In this document: piece by piece, positions 1-4,967 of the stretch | Numbering within the stretch: the stretch's first letter is position 1 | How the letters are laid out: each line of letters begins with the position of its first letter | From: DASUPK01 sp036520315 | GTDB taxonomy: Bacteria; Actinomycetota; Thermoleophilia; Solirubrobacterales; 70-9 | Assembly (NCBI GenBank): GCA_036520315.1 | Contig: DATDJZ010000037.1 | Coordinates: 1-7,173 of the forward strand | DNA length: 7,173 nucleotides | Direction of reading: 5' to 3' | Position numbers and translations under genes: made by a program | The notes under the pieces: generated by a model | What the model was told of the DNA's origin: nothing | What the model saw: only the letters and a program-made list of their open reading frames with translations | Database searches by the model: none

Positions 1-1
1 C

Positions 2-172
2 GACTCGCCCAATCGCCACGCCACGGCGCACGCGCGAGACAGCGCTCATCCCCTGATCCGCTCGCTCGAACCCGGTGAGGAATGGTCCTGGTGCTACATC
101 GACGACATCCCGTTGATGATCGCCGAGCTTCACGGCGAGACTCGCATCCCACCCTCGCCGCTGGGCGGCTAG
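2..172 (+). CDS. UBP-type zinc finger domain protein, C-terminal fragment (5' end outside window)
   Basis: An open frame enters from the left edge and ends at TAG 170-172, giving 56 visible residues. It starts D-S-P-N-R-H-A-T-A-H-A-R and continues into an S-L-E-P-G-E-E-W-S-W-C-Y-I-D-D stretch. The spaced histidines followed by 'EPGExWxWCY' match the end of the small stand-alone UBP-type (ubiquitin-hydrolase-like) zinc fingers that are common in actinobacteria, where they bind zinc but have no known substrate. The zinc-binding cysteines would lie upstream of the window. The gene converges on the DUF2630 gene with a 15-base gap. A short GCCGC/GCGGC stem (157-169) sits just before the stop, too weak to call a terminator. 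The family assignment rests on recalled motif similarity of a partial protein. Confidence 0.75.
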   Translation, partial: DSPNRHATAHARDSAHPLIRSLEPGEEWSWCYIDDIPLMIAELHGETRIPPSPLGG

Positions 173-187
173 CCCGCGCCGAGGCGG

Positions 188-442
188 TTACTGCTCGTAG
201 TTCTCGACCGTGCCGGCCCCGCGCGCCTCGGCATCGTCTGGATCGAGGTCGAATTCCTCGAGCGCTCTGCGCTGCCGCAATAGATCCCAGCAGCGGTCGA
301 GCTCGACTTCCACCGCGCGCAGGCGGTCCCGGTCCGCCTCGAGGCTCTGATCGTCCTCGCTGTCCTGCTGCTCCCGCCGGCGCAGCTCCTTCTCCTCGCT
401 GACGAGCCGGTCGATCTGCGCGGCGATGCTCTCGTCGCTCAC
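188..442 (-). CDS. DUF2630 family protein
   Basis: An 84-residue, highly charged, mostly helical protein. The segment L-D-R-C-W-D-L-L-R-Q-R-R-A at residues 48-60 is the hallmark of DUF2630, a short actinobacterial family of unknown function. Residues 5-47 alternate hydrophobic and Glu/Arg residues as in an antiparallel helical hairpin, and the tail (residues 65-84) is acidic and ends near N-Y-E-Q. It has no membrane segment or signal peptide, so it is probably cytoplasmic. The start is GTG at 442, whose last two bases are the first two of the hemerythrin gene's TGA (GTGA, 439-442). No clear Shine-Dalgarno precedes it, so it probably depends on translational coupling. It is the last gene of the LLM-hemerythrin-DUF2630 operon. 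The full length agrees with the family. Confidence 0.85.
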   Translation of the reverse strand: MSDESIAAQIDRLVSEEKELRRREQQDSEDDQSLEADRDRLRAVEVELDRCWDLLRQRRALEEFDLDPDDAEARGAGTVENYEQ

Positions 443-963
443 GGGCTGGATGCTACGCCGAGCCGCAGGACAGTAGATTTGAGGCTGAGCTCCTCGTAGT
501 CCAGATGCTCCAGCAGGTTCTCCGCGAGGCTCCGAAGGGCGTCGACCACGGCTTGCCGCGCCCCCTCGCGCTCGTCGTCGGTCAGCTTTCTGGCGGCGGC
601 CTCGATGGCGTCGAGGTCATCGGAGACCCGCCGGTGGTCACCTTCCAGGCGGTCGACGACCCCGTTGAGGGCTGGATTCGTCTCGCGGAGCTGGGGAAAG
701 AACTGGTGGTCCTCGGCTCCGTGGTGCGTGTGCACGAAGCGGCAGTAGCGCAGGCAGTCGACCTGCAGTCGCCAGAGCATGCTGTCGCGTCGCAGCTTGT
801 GCAGCTCCCGGTCGATCTCCTCCGCGGGAAGGCCCTGGAGCGCCCGCTCAGCCAGCAGCTCGACCCGCTCCAGGTCCCGGCGGATCTTGGCGTGAACGGA
901 GAGCAGCATCTCGTAGATGGCCCGGCCCTGGAAGGTCTCGGGCATCGACTCCAGGCTCGTCAT
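439..963 (-). CDS. Hemerythrin (HHE) domain-containing protein
   Basis: A 174-residue, all-helical protein with the diiron ligand pattern of the hemerythrin/HHE cation-binding family. Candidate ligands are H24 on the first helix, H80/H81 with E84 in the H-T-H-H-G-A-E-D motif, H110 in E-G-D-H-R-R, and H153 with E157 in L-E-H-L-D-Y-E-E. Family members bind O2, NO or iron and are cytoplasmic sensors or scavengers; the ligand of this one cannot be deduced. There is no signal peptide or fused domain. The ATG at 963 overlaps the TGA of the LLM oxidoreductase (ATGA, 960-963), and its own stop overlaps the next start. Tight coupling to a flavin/F420-type oxidoreductase suggests a shared redox or oxygen-related role, which is an inference. 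The exact ligand set needs a structural alignment. Confidence 0.85.
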   Translation of the reverse strand: MTSLESMPETFQGRAIYEMLLSVHAKIRRDLERVELLAERALQGLPAEEIDRELHKLRRDSMLWRLQVDCLRYCRFVHTHHGAEDHQFFPQLRETNPALNGVVDRLEGDHRRVSDDLDAIEAAARKLTDDEREGARQAVVDALRSLAENLLEHLDYEELSLKSTVLRLGVASSP

Positions 964-1871
964 CGGCGGGCGGCCTCGACCCGCTCGCGCACCTGCGGCG
1001 CGACGTTCTCGATGAAGGTCCGCAGCGTGTCGGGCTCGGGGGGAGTGGCCAGAACCAGGGTGCCGAAGCCGAGGTCGAGCGCGAAGTGGCTCAGTACATC
1101 CACCCAGTGATCCGGAGGGCCTACGATCGTCTGGTCCGTCTCGCGTGCCGGACCTGGTGCCTGTGCCGTGAACTCGCCGGACACGATGTAGATGCGCCGG
1201 ATCTCCTTCGGGTCACGGCCCACGTCGAGCGCCGCGCGGTCGATCAGCGCCTCCGCCGCCAGGACCTCCGCGGGCGGCACGTAGACCATCATCGGGGCGA
1301 CCCAGCCGTCGGCAACGCGCCCGGTAAGCCCCAGCGCTCTCGGCTTGGCGGCGCCGAGCCAGATCGCGATCGGGTGTGCGGGCGCGGGGCCGGGCTTCAT
1401 GCCGTCGAGCAGGTAGTGCCGGCCATGGTGCCGAATCGAGCGGGCGCCGCTCCAGCTCTGCCGAAGGATCTCGACAGCCTCCTCCAGCGCCTCGATGCTC
1501 TCGCCCGGGCTCAGCTCGGGGGCTCCCATCGCGTGGGCGGGCTCGAGATAGCCACCGGCGCCCAGGCCCGCCTCGAACCGGCCGCCGCTGAGAACGTCGA
1601 GCGTCGCCGCGGCCTTCGCGAATACCGCCGGCGGTCGCAGCGGGAGGTTGCCCACCGCCTGGAACACGCGGATCCGCTCGGTCTGGGCGAGGATCACCCC
1701 GAGCAGCGCGAGCGCGTCCAGATGCCTGCGCTGGTAGGGGTGGTCTTGCACCCCGAGCAGGTCATAGCCGAGCTCATCGGCCAGGCGGGCTGTCTCCAGC
1801 ACACCGTCGGGATCACCTGCGTCCGGTGAGAGGAAGTAACCGAACTCCAGCGTGTGTCTGTAGTCGGCCAT
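960..1871 (-). CDS. LLM class flavin- or F420-dependent oxidoreductase (luciferase-like)
   Basis: A 303-residue protein, close to the usual length for the bacterial luciferase-like TIM-barrel family. Visible family signatures are the N-terminal beta strand (L-E-F-G-Y-F), V-Q-D-H-P-Y at residues 41-46, the L-S-G-G-R-F-E-A-G-L-G-A-G segment around 94-106, I-W-L-G-A at 170-174 and G-R-V-A-D-G-W at 184-190. The family uses reduced FMN or coenzyme F420 for monooxygenation or hydride transfer. The actinobacterial setting makes F420 plausible, but the sequence does not prove the cofactor or substrate. The ATG at 1871 is preceded by AAGGAG (1883-1888) at a slightly long 11-base spacing. It leads the minus-strand operon with the hemerythrin and DUF2630 genes and is divergent from the SDR gene, so both may respond to the same operator in 1872-2046. 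Confidence 0.85.
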   Translation of the reverse strand: MADYRHTLEFGYFLSPDAGDPDGVLETARLADELGYDLLGVQDHPYQRRHLDALALLGVILAQTERIRVFQAVGNLPLRPPAVFAKAAATLDVLSGGRFEAGLGAGGYLEPAHAMGAPELSPGESIEALEEAVEILRQSWSGARSIRHHGRHYLLDGMKPGPAPAHPIAIWLGAAKPRALGLTGRVADGWVAPMMVYVPPAEVLAAEALIDRAALDVGRDPKEIRRIYIVSGEFTAQAPGPARETDQTIVGPPDHWVDVLSHFALDLGFGTLVLATPPEPDTLRTFIENVAPQVRERVEAARR

Positions 1872-1924
1872 TTCACTCAGAGCTCCTTGGGTGAGTTGGG
1901 GGCCAGGGGAGGAAGCGGATTCGT

Positions 1925-1936
1925 TTGAGCACTCAA
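1925..1936. promoter_or_regulatory. Palindromic operator candidate in the LLM/SDR divergent region
   Basis: TTGAGCACTCAA is an inverted repeat with perfect 5-base arms (TTGAG/CTCAA) and a 2-base centre, in a locally AT-richer patch of the 175-base region between divergent starts. It is followed at once by a second, looser inverted repeat, CTAC-N7-GTAG (1937-1951). Short dyads of this kind between divergent genes are typical binding sites of TetR- or MarR-type repressors. No regulator gene is visible in the window, so the factor is unknown. The perfect 8-base palindrome AACCGGTT (1979-1986) lies further downstream and may be chance. Confidence 0.4.
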
Positions 1937-1954
1937 CTACTTAGACGGTAGCGT
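1925..1954 (+). promoter_or_regulatory. Possible promoter for the SDR gene
   Basis: TTGAGC (1925-1930) could act as a -35 element and TAGCGT (1949-1954), which fits the loose actinobacterial TANNNT -10 form, lies 18 bases downstream. Transcription would begin about 85 bases before the SDR start codon. The -35 element coincides with the palindrome, which would let a repressor block it. The match is weak, and only the position and the overlap with the dyad support it. Confidence 0.25.
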
Positions 1955-2034
1955 CCTCGCCGATCACCGCGTGGCTCCAACCGGTTTCAACGAGCTCCGG
2001 CCGTACTCGGTCCAATATGCACTCACAGTCGAAC

Positions 2035-2041
2035 GGAGGAG
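2035..2041 (+). promoter_or_regulatory. Strong Shine-Dalgarno that sets the SDR start
   Basis: GGAGGAG at 2035-2041 stands 5 bases before the ATG at 2047. An in-frame ATG at 2017 would put this Shine-Dalgarno inside the coding region and add ten residues that do not belong to the family, so 2047 is the start. Confidence 0.8.
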
Positions 2042-2046
2042 AAACC

Positions 2047-2751
2047 ATGGATCTCGAAGGAAGGGTCGCTCTGGTCACGGGCGCGAGCAGCGGCATCGGC
2101 GCGGCGGTGGCTCGCAAGCTGCACGAAGCCGGAGCGTCTGTCGGGTTGCTCTCGCGTCATGGAGGCGACCTGGGGCTCGAGCGCGCCCTCGGCGTCATCT
2201 GCGACGTCCGTGACCGCGGCGCGGTGGCCGAGGCCACGGAAGCCGTCGTGGTGCGCTTCGGCCGCCTCGACATCGTCATCGCGAATGCGGGCGTCGGGGC
2301 GTACGGGAACTTCCTCGACCTCGACCCGGATCTGGTCGAGGAGATGATCGACGTCAACCTGAAGGGCACGCTCTATACGGCGGCCGCCGCGCTCCCTCAC
2401 CTGATCGAGTCGGGCGCAGGCGACTTCATCTCCCTGGCGAGCGTCGCGGGCCTGCGGGCTTTCCCCGGCGAGTCGGTCTACAACGCCTCGAAGTTCGGTC
2501 AGCTCGGCTTCACTCGCTCGCTCGACCATGAGCTGCGCGAGCGCGGGGTGCGGGCCACCTGCATCTGCCCGGGCGGCGTCAACACCAACTTCGCGATCGG
2601 GACGGGGCGGAGCGAGGGCGATCCCGAGCTCGAGGGCATGCTGACCGCGGACGAGGTCGCCGACGTCGTCCTGTTCACGCTCACGCGCCCCCGGCGGATG
2701 CGGATCCTGACGACCAGCTTCCGGCCGATGATCGAGGCCTCGTGGGGCTAG
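2047..2751 (+). CDS. Short-chain dehydrogenase/reductase (SDR), classical type
   Basis: A 234-residue NAD(P)-dependent oxidoreductase with a complete Rossmann core. It shows the T-G-A-S-S-G-I-G cofactor loop at residues 11-18, C-D-V at 52-54, N-A-G at 80-82, the structural Asn104 in D-V-N-L, catalytic Ser132 and the Y145-N-A-S-K149 motif, then the P-G-G-V stretch at 175-178. It is slightly shorter than the usual roughly 250 residues, because the segment after the second strand is compact. The C-terminal part (A-D-E-V-A-D-V-V-L-F at 201-210) is usual for the family. The substrate cannot be deduced. The next gene (YceI) is convergent, so the SDR gene appears to be transcribed alone. Confidence 0.92.
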   Translation: MDLEGRVALVTGASSGIGAAVARKLHEAGASVGLLSRHGGDLGLERALGVICDVRDRGAVAEATEAVVVRFGRLDIVIANAGVGAYGNFLDLDPDLVEEMIDVNLKGTLYTAAAALPHLIESGAGDFISLASVAGLRAFPGESVYNASKFGQLGFTRSLDHELRERGVRATCICPGGVNTNFAIGTGRSEGDPELEGMLTADEVADVVLFTLTRPRRMRILTTSFRPMIEASWG

Positions 2752-2776
2752 CGCCCGCGGGGTCGGCGCCTAGCCC
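2745..2776. terminator. Bidirectional hairpin between the convergent SDR and YceI genes
   Basis: GGGCTAGCGCC (2745-2755) pairs with GGCGCCTAGCCC (2765-2776) over 11 base pairs, with one bulged C (2769) and a 9-base loop. The TAG stop of the SDR gene (2749-2751) and that of the yceI gene (2770-2772 on the minus strand) lie opposite each other in the stem. No T-tract follows on either strand, so it is not a classic intrinsic terminator, but GC-rich hairpins without U-tracts at convergent ends are common in actinobacteria. Confidence 0.55.
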
Positions 2777-3315
2777 GTAAGCGCGGCGGTCCCGGTCACC
2801 CGGATCTCGTCACGGACCTTGAGCGTGCCGAAGAGGCCGGAGTAAGGCTCAATGCCCCAGTCGGTCTGCTTGACCGTCGCAGTCCCGGTGAGCGATCCGT
2901 CGGAACGGAGCTCGAGCTCGAAGGAGAGCGGGTGCGTCACCCCGTTCATCCCGAGTTCGCCCGTCACCCCGAGGCGCTGGCCGTCCTCCGCCGGTGTCAC
3001 CTGGGTCGATCTGAAGTCGACGGAGCCCGGCTTGAGGGTCTCCTCCTCGAGCGTCTTCTTGATCTCGGCCTTGTCCTCATCCGTCAGCGCCATGATCCCG
3101 CCGGTCCCCTCGAGGACCTCCATCGAGCCGCTGTCGGCGCTCAGCACGAGGCTGCTCTCGGCCCCGGCCTCACCCATGGTGAGCGTCCCACTCCAGGAGC
3201 GGACCTCGATCACCAGGTCGTGTCCGGCCTTTGCCGCGGCGCCGGCCCGCTTGGTCTCGATTCGGAGGCTGCCGGTCTCGGGCCCGAGCTCGTGCGTCCC
3301 TGGCATGATCGGCAT
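2770..3315 (-). CDS. YceI family protein, no signal peptide
   Basis: A protein of about 181 residues with the YceI lipocalin-like beta-barrel fold, which binds isoprenoid or other amphiphilic lipids. Family marks are P-G-T-H-E-L near the N-terminus, A-K-A-G-H-D-L at 28-34, the long polar loop, G-E-L-G-M-N-G-V-T-H-P-L at 119-130 and K-Q-T-D-W-G-I at 149-155. Many YceI proteins are exported, but this one has no signal peptide and is probably cytoplasmic. The start is uncertain: GTG 3321, ATG 3315 and ATG 3306 are in frame and none has a Shine-Dalgarno. I chose ATG 3315 because a TANNNT element lies 6 bases upstream, as in leaderless mRNAs. It is divergent from coxG with only 38 bases between starts. 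A role in handling quinone for the cox cluster is conceivable but unproven. Confidence 0.88.
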   Translation of the reverse strand: MPIMPGTHELGPETGSLRIETKRAGAAAKAGHDLVIEVRSWSGTLTMGEAGAESSLVLSADSGSMEVLEGTGGIMALTDEDKAEIKKTLEEETLKPGSVDFRSTQVTPAEDGQRLGVTGELGMNGVTHPLSFELELRSDGSLTGTATVKQTDWGIEPYSGLFGTLKVRDEIRVTGTAALTG

Positions 3316-3321
3316 GGGCAC

Positions 3322-3327
3322 ACGCTA
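3322..3327 (-). promoter_or_regulatory. Candidate -10 element for a leaderless yceI transcript
   Basis: On the minus strand TAGCGT (3327 down to 3322) fits TANNNT and ends 6 bases before the A of ATG 3315, the distance expected when transcription starts at the start codon itself. None of the candidate starts has a ribosome-binding site, which agrees with leaderless translation. No -35 element was identified. Confidence 0.3.
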
Positions 3328-3353
3328 TCGGCGCGCCAGAGAGGAGATCAGGG

Positions 3354-3791
3354 ATGGAGTTCGACAATTCGTTCACGGTCCAGAAGCCACTGGATGAGGT
3401 CTGGGACACGATGGTCGACCTGGAGCGGGTCGTCCCGTGTGTCCCCGGCGCTCGAGTGATCGAGAAGACGGGCGACCGGGCCGTCAACGCGGAGATCCAG
3501 ATCAAGCTCGGCGCGATGAACATGAACTACTCGGGCCCGGCCGAGATAGTCGAGCAGGACGACTCCGAGCATCGCGCGGTGATGAACGCGCGGGCCAAGG
3601 AGGCGGGCGGGCAGGGCAACGCCGACGCCAGGGTCAGGATGGAGCTGACGGGTTCGGGAGACGCGACGGAGGTCGCGCTTCATTCCCAGATCGACGTGAC
3701 CGGCAAGGCGGCGCAGATGGGGGAGGGCGTGATCGTCGCCGTGACCGAGGGGATGATCAAGGAGTTCGCGGAGAACCTGGCCAAGCTATGA
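3354..3791 (+). CDS. coxG: CoxG-type CO dehydrogenase accessory protein (SRPBCC domain)
   Basis: A 145-residue protein that fits the CoxG branch of the SRPBCC (START-like) lipid-binding fold. It begins with an F-T-V strand at residues 7-9, then K-P-L-D-E-V-W-D at 11-18, C-V-P-G-A at 29-33, V-T-G-K-A-A-Q-M-G at 115-123 and a C-terminal helix ending F-A-E-N-L-A-K-L. CoxG proteins accompany aerobic CO dehydrogenase; they have been linked to membrane attachment and, in mycobacteria, to carrying menaquinone to the enzyme. This protein stops right after the domain: it lacks the C-terminal extension or membrane helix seen in longer CoxG proteins, so it appears soluble. ATG 3354 has GAGGAG (3341-3346) 7 bases upstream. 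It is divergent from yceI, and an 83-base gap separates it from the next gene. Confidence 0.88.
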   Translation: MEFDNSFTVQKPLDEVWDTMVDLERVVPCVPGARVIEKTGDRAVNAEIQIKLGAMNMNYSGPAEIVEQDDSEHRAVMNARAKEAGGQGNADARVRMELTGSGDATEVALHSQIDVTGKAAQMGEGVIVAVTEGMIKEFAENLAKL

Positions 3792-3842
3792 GTGCCGGCT
3801 CTACTCCTTGAATGCTTGAGTCCAGTTGTAATCTGTGCCGGC
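3792..3842 (+). promoter_or_regulatory. AT-richer regulatory segment between coxG and the small membrane-protein genes
   Basis: This is the only non-coding gap of note inside the cox cluster. Two copies of GTGCCGGC (3792-3799, 3835-3842) lie 43 bases apart and flank an AT-richer core. In the core TTGAATGC and TTGAGTCC (3808-3823) form an imperfect 8-base tandem repeat, and TAATCT (3829-3834) follows TTGAAT at a short 15-base spacing. An internal promoter, an activator site or an mRNA processing site are all possible. The promoter match is poor; the repeats and the base composition are what stand out. Confidence 0.3.
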
Positions 3843-3859
3843 ATGGCGGACAGCTCGTC

Positions 3860-3870
3860 AGGAGGAGGGG
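3860..3870 (+). promoter_or_regulatory. Shine-Dalgarno that supports a TTG start
   Basis: AGGAGGAGGGG at 3860-3870 is a very strong ribosome-binding site placed 4-9 bases before TTG 3875. An in-frame TGA (3872-3874) sits directly before that TTG, and the next in-frame ATG or GTG would cut into the membrane helix. TTG is therefore the only sensible start for the first small membrane protein. Confidence 0.75.
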
Positions 3871-3874
3871 CTGA

Positions 3875-4135
3875 TTGCTGATCGGTGCTGACACGACCTC
3901 GTGGTACATCGGCCTGGGGCTCGGTGCCGTGGTCGTGGTGGTGGCCGTGATCATCGTCGGCACGATCCTCATCCTCGCCAATCGGATCGCGGGACAGGCA
4001 AAGACCGCGAGCGAGGCGGTCGAGACGCTCCGCTCCCAGACCGACGGCCTGACCGGTGTCGCCAAGGTCAACGACTCCGGCGTCAGGATCCTCCATTCTG
4101 CGCGGGCGCTGAGGAAGACGGCGGTCGGCCACTGA
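3875..4135 (+). CDS. Small single-pass membrane protein 1 of 5 (unknown function)
   Basis: An 86-residue protein that I do not recognise. One strongly hydrophobic, valine-rich helix spans residues about 11-35. It follows a short acidic N-terminus and precedes the basic R37/K43 region, so the N-terminus is predicted outside and the tail inside. The tail (36-86) is helical and polar. W10-Y11-I and the following residues align without gaps with W15-Y16-V of the next protein for about 27 residues up to an R-I pair in each. A42-K-T-A-S-E-A-V-E-T-L-R53 aligns with A30-R-E-T-T-R-A-V-E-A-L-R41 of protein 4. It starts at TTG 3875, and its stop overlaps the next ATG by one base (TGATG, 4133-4137). It is the first gene of the coupled run into coxMSL. 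Confidence 0.8.
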   Translation: MLIGADTTSWYIGLGLGAVVVVVAVIIVGTILILANRIAGQAKTASEAVETLRSQTDGLTGVAKVNDSGVRILHSARALRKTAVGH

Positions 4136-4437
4136 TGGAAGTCGTGGTCGGCCTGGCCAGCTCCGAGCGCACCCTCTGGTACGTGACGCTCGCGGTGGGC
4201 CTGGTGGTGGCCCTGGTGGTGGCCGGCATGCTGCTCACGCTGCTTGGCCTGCTCGGGCGGATCCAGGCCGCCGTCACGAACCTGCTCGGCTCCGCCGGGA
4301 AGGTCGCCGAGAACACCTCGAACATCCCGCAGCTCGAGGCCACCACGCCCGTCCTCGAGCAGATCGCCGCCGAGGGAGTCGTACAGGACGGCTACATGAA
4401 CGCGCTCTCGCAGGGCTACGGGGAGCAGCAGGAATGA
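4135..4437 (+). CDS. Small single-pass membrane protein 2 of 5 (unknown function)
   Basis: A 100-residue protein, unrecognised. The membrane helix covers residues about 14-40 and contains L-V-V-A twice in a row (23-30), written by an exact 12-base tandem repeat. R42 follows the helix, which suggests an inside tail of about 58 residues that is polar and helical and ends G-E-Q-Q-E. The start of the helix (W15-Y-V-T-L-A-V-G-L-V-V) aligns residue for residue with W10-Y-I-G-L-G-L-G-A-V-V of protein 1, so the two look like duplicates. ATG 4135 shares one base with the previous stop. The same frame stays open upstream to 3901, but that part is the out-of-frame shadow of protein 1. Its TGA overlaps the next ATG (ATGA, 4434-4437). 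Confidence 0.8.
   Translation: MEVVVGLASSERTLWYVTLAVGLVVALVVAGMLLTLLGLLGRIQAAVTNLLGSAGKVAENTSNIPQLEATTPVLEQIAAEGVVQDGYMNALSQGYGEQQE
4201..4224 (+). repeat. Exact 12-base tandem repeat inside a membrane helix
   Basis: CTGGTGGTGGCC occurs twice head to tail (4201-4212 and 4213-4224), in frame, giving L-V-V-A-L-V-V-A at residues 23-30 of small membrane protein 2. The match extends to synonymous positions, so it may be a recent slippage duplication that lengthened the hydrophobic segment by about one helical turn. Confidence 0.85.
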
Positions 4438-4712
4438 GCACCTCGCTGCTGATCGTGCTGAGCGTCGCCGAGGCCGTGGTCCTCGTGGTCGTGCTGGCTC
4501 TGGCGCTGATCGAGATCCGCCGCCGGCTCTCCTCGATCGCCAGCGACCTGAGCGACCTCGGCGATGCCCTGACGACCGTGGAGGTTGAGCACCTGCGTCC
4601 GCTCCGACCTGCGGTGGAGGCGATCAACGCCCAGTTCGACGGGATCATCGCCCTGATGCCATCCGTGGCGAAGAAGGCCGCGATCATCGCCGAGCACGCG
4701 GAGAAGCGATGA
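4434..4712 (+). CDS. Small single-pass membrane protein 3 of 5 with coiled-coil tail (unknown function)
   Basis: A 92-residue protein, unrecognised. The membrane helix spans residues about 5-26, followed by a strong positive stop, E-I-R-R-R (27-31), so the tail is predicted to be cytoplasmic. L25, I28, L32, I35, L39, L42, L46 and V49 follow the 3-4 heptad spacing of a coiled coil running straight out of the membrane. After L-R-P-L-R-P-A (54-60) comes V-E-A-I-N (61-65), also found in protein 5 at residues 58-62; L57-R-P-A-V-E-A aligns with L40-R-P-V-A-E-A of protein 4. The start overlaps the preceding stop and the end overlaps the next start, both as ATGA, so it should be made in fixed ratio with its neighbours. 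It resembles bacterial membrane-tethered coiled-coil proteins in general, not one named family. Confidence 0.8.
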   Translation: MSTSLLIVLSVAEAVVLVVVLALALIEIRRRLSSIASDLSDLGDALTTVEVEHLRPLRPAVEAINAQFDGIIALMPSVAKKAAIIAEHAEKR

Positions 4713-4966
4713 CGCTGTGGTGGATCGGAAACGCGGTCCTGCTGCTGGTGATCGTCCCGGTCGTGGTGGTCCTGCTGCGCGGTGTGCTCAACGCGGCGCG
4801 CGAAACCACGCGGGCGGTCGAGGCGCTTCGGCCCGTCGCCGAGGCCGCCTCGAAGGACCTCGACGCCGTGGAACTGCTCAACACGACCCAGGAGCAGGTG
4901 AGCCAGACGGTCGCCGTGGTCGCCAACTACGGCGGCTCCCTCGACACCATCCTCGAGGACGCCTGA
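4709..4966 (+). CDS. Small single-pass membrane protein 4 of 5 (unknown function)
   Basis: An 85-residue protein, unrecognised. W4-W5-I begins a membrane helix at residues about 5-23, echoing the W-Y-I/V opening of proteins 1 and 2. R24, R31 and R35 after the helix point to a cytoplasmic tail. The tail carries A-V-E-A-L-R-P-V-A-E-A (36-46), which matches A-V-E-T-L-R of protein 1 and L-R-P-A-V-E-A of protein 3, then K-D-L (49-51), shared with protein 5. It therefore bridges the two sub-groups and supports a common origin. The C-terminus is acidic (L-E-D-A). ATG 4709 overlaps the previous stop, and its TGA (4964-4966) ends one base before the next ATG. Confidence 0.8.
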   Translation: MTLWWIGNAVLLLVIVPVVVVLLRGVLNAARETTRAVEALRPVAEAASKDLDAVELLNTTQEQVSQTVAVVANYGGSLDTILEDA

Positions 4967-4967
4967 A

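Noticed and set aside
157..187. Hairpins around the end of the UBP zinc-finger gene as a terminator
   Set aside because: Only a 5-pair stem inside the coding end and a 4-pair stem with a 2-base loop are present, without a T-tract.
505..1829. Plus-strand open frames of 201 and 247 residues across the hemerythrin and LLM genes
   Set aside because: Both lie antisense to genes with clear family motifs, and their translations show no domain and biased composition.
2017..2046. Upstream ATG of the SDR frame as the start
   Set aside because: The strong Shine-Dalgarno lies after it, and the extra ten residues precede the normal SDR N-terminus.
3788..3811. Seven-residue ORF (MSAGSTP) whose ATG overlaps the coxG stop
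   Set aside because: It is very short and has no ribosome site of its own; the ATGA overlap is likely chance.
3843..3881. Twelve-residue ORF (MADSSSGGGADC) ending just inside the first small membrane-protein gene
   Set aside because: It could be a leader peptide, but there is no Shine-Dalgarno before it, and its Gly/Ser run is simply the translated ribosome-binding site of the next gene.
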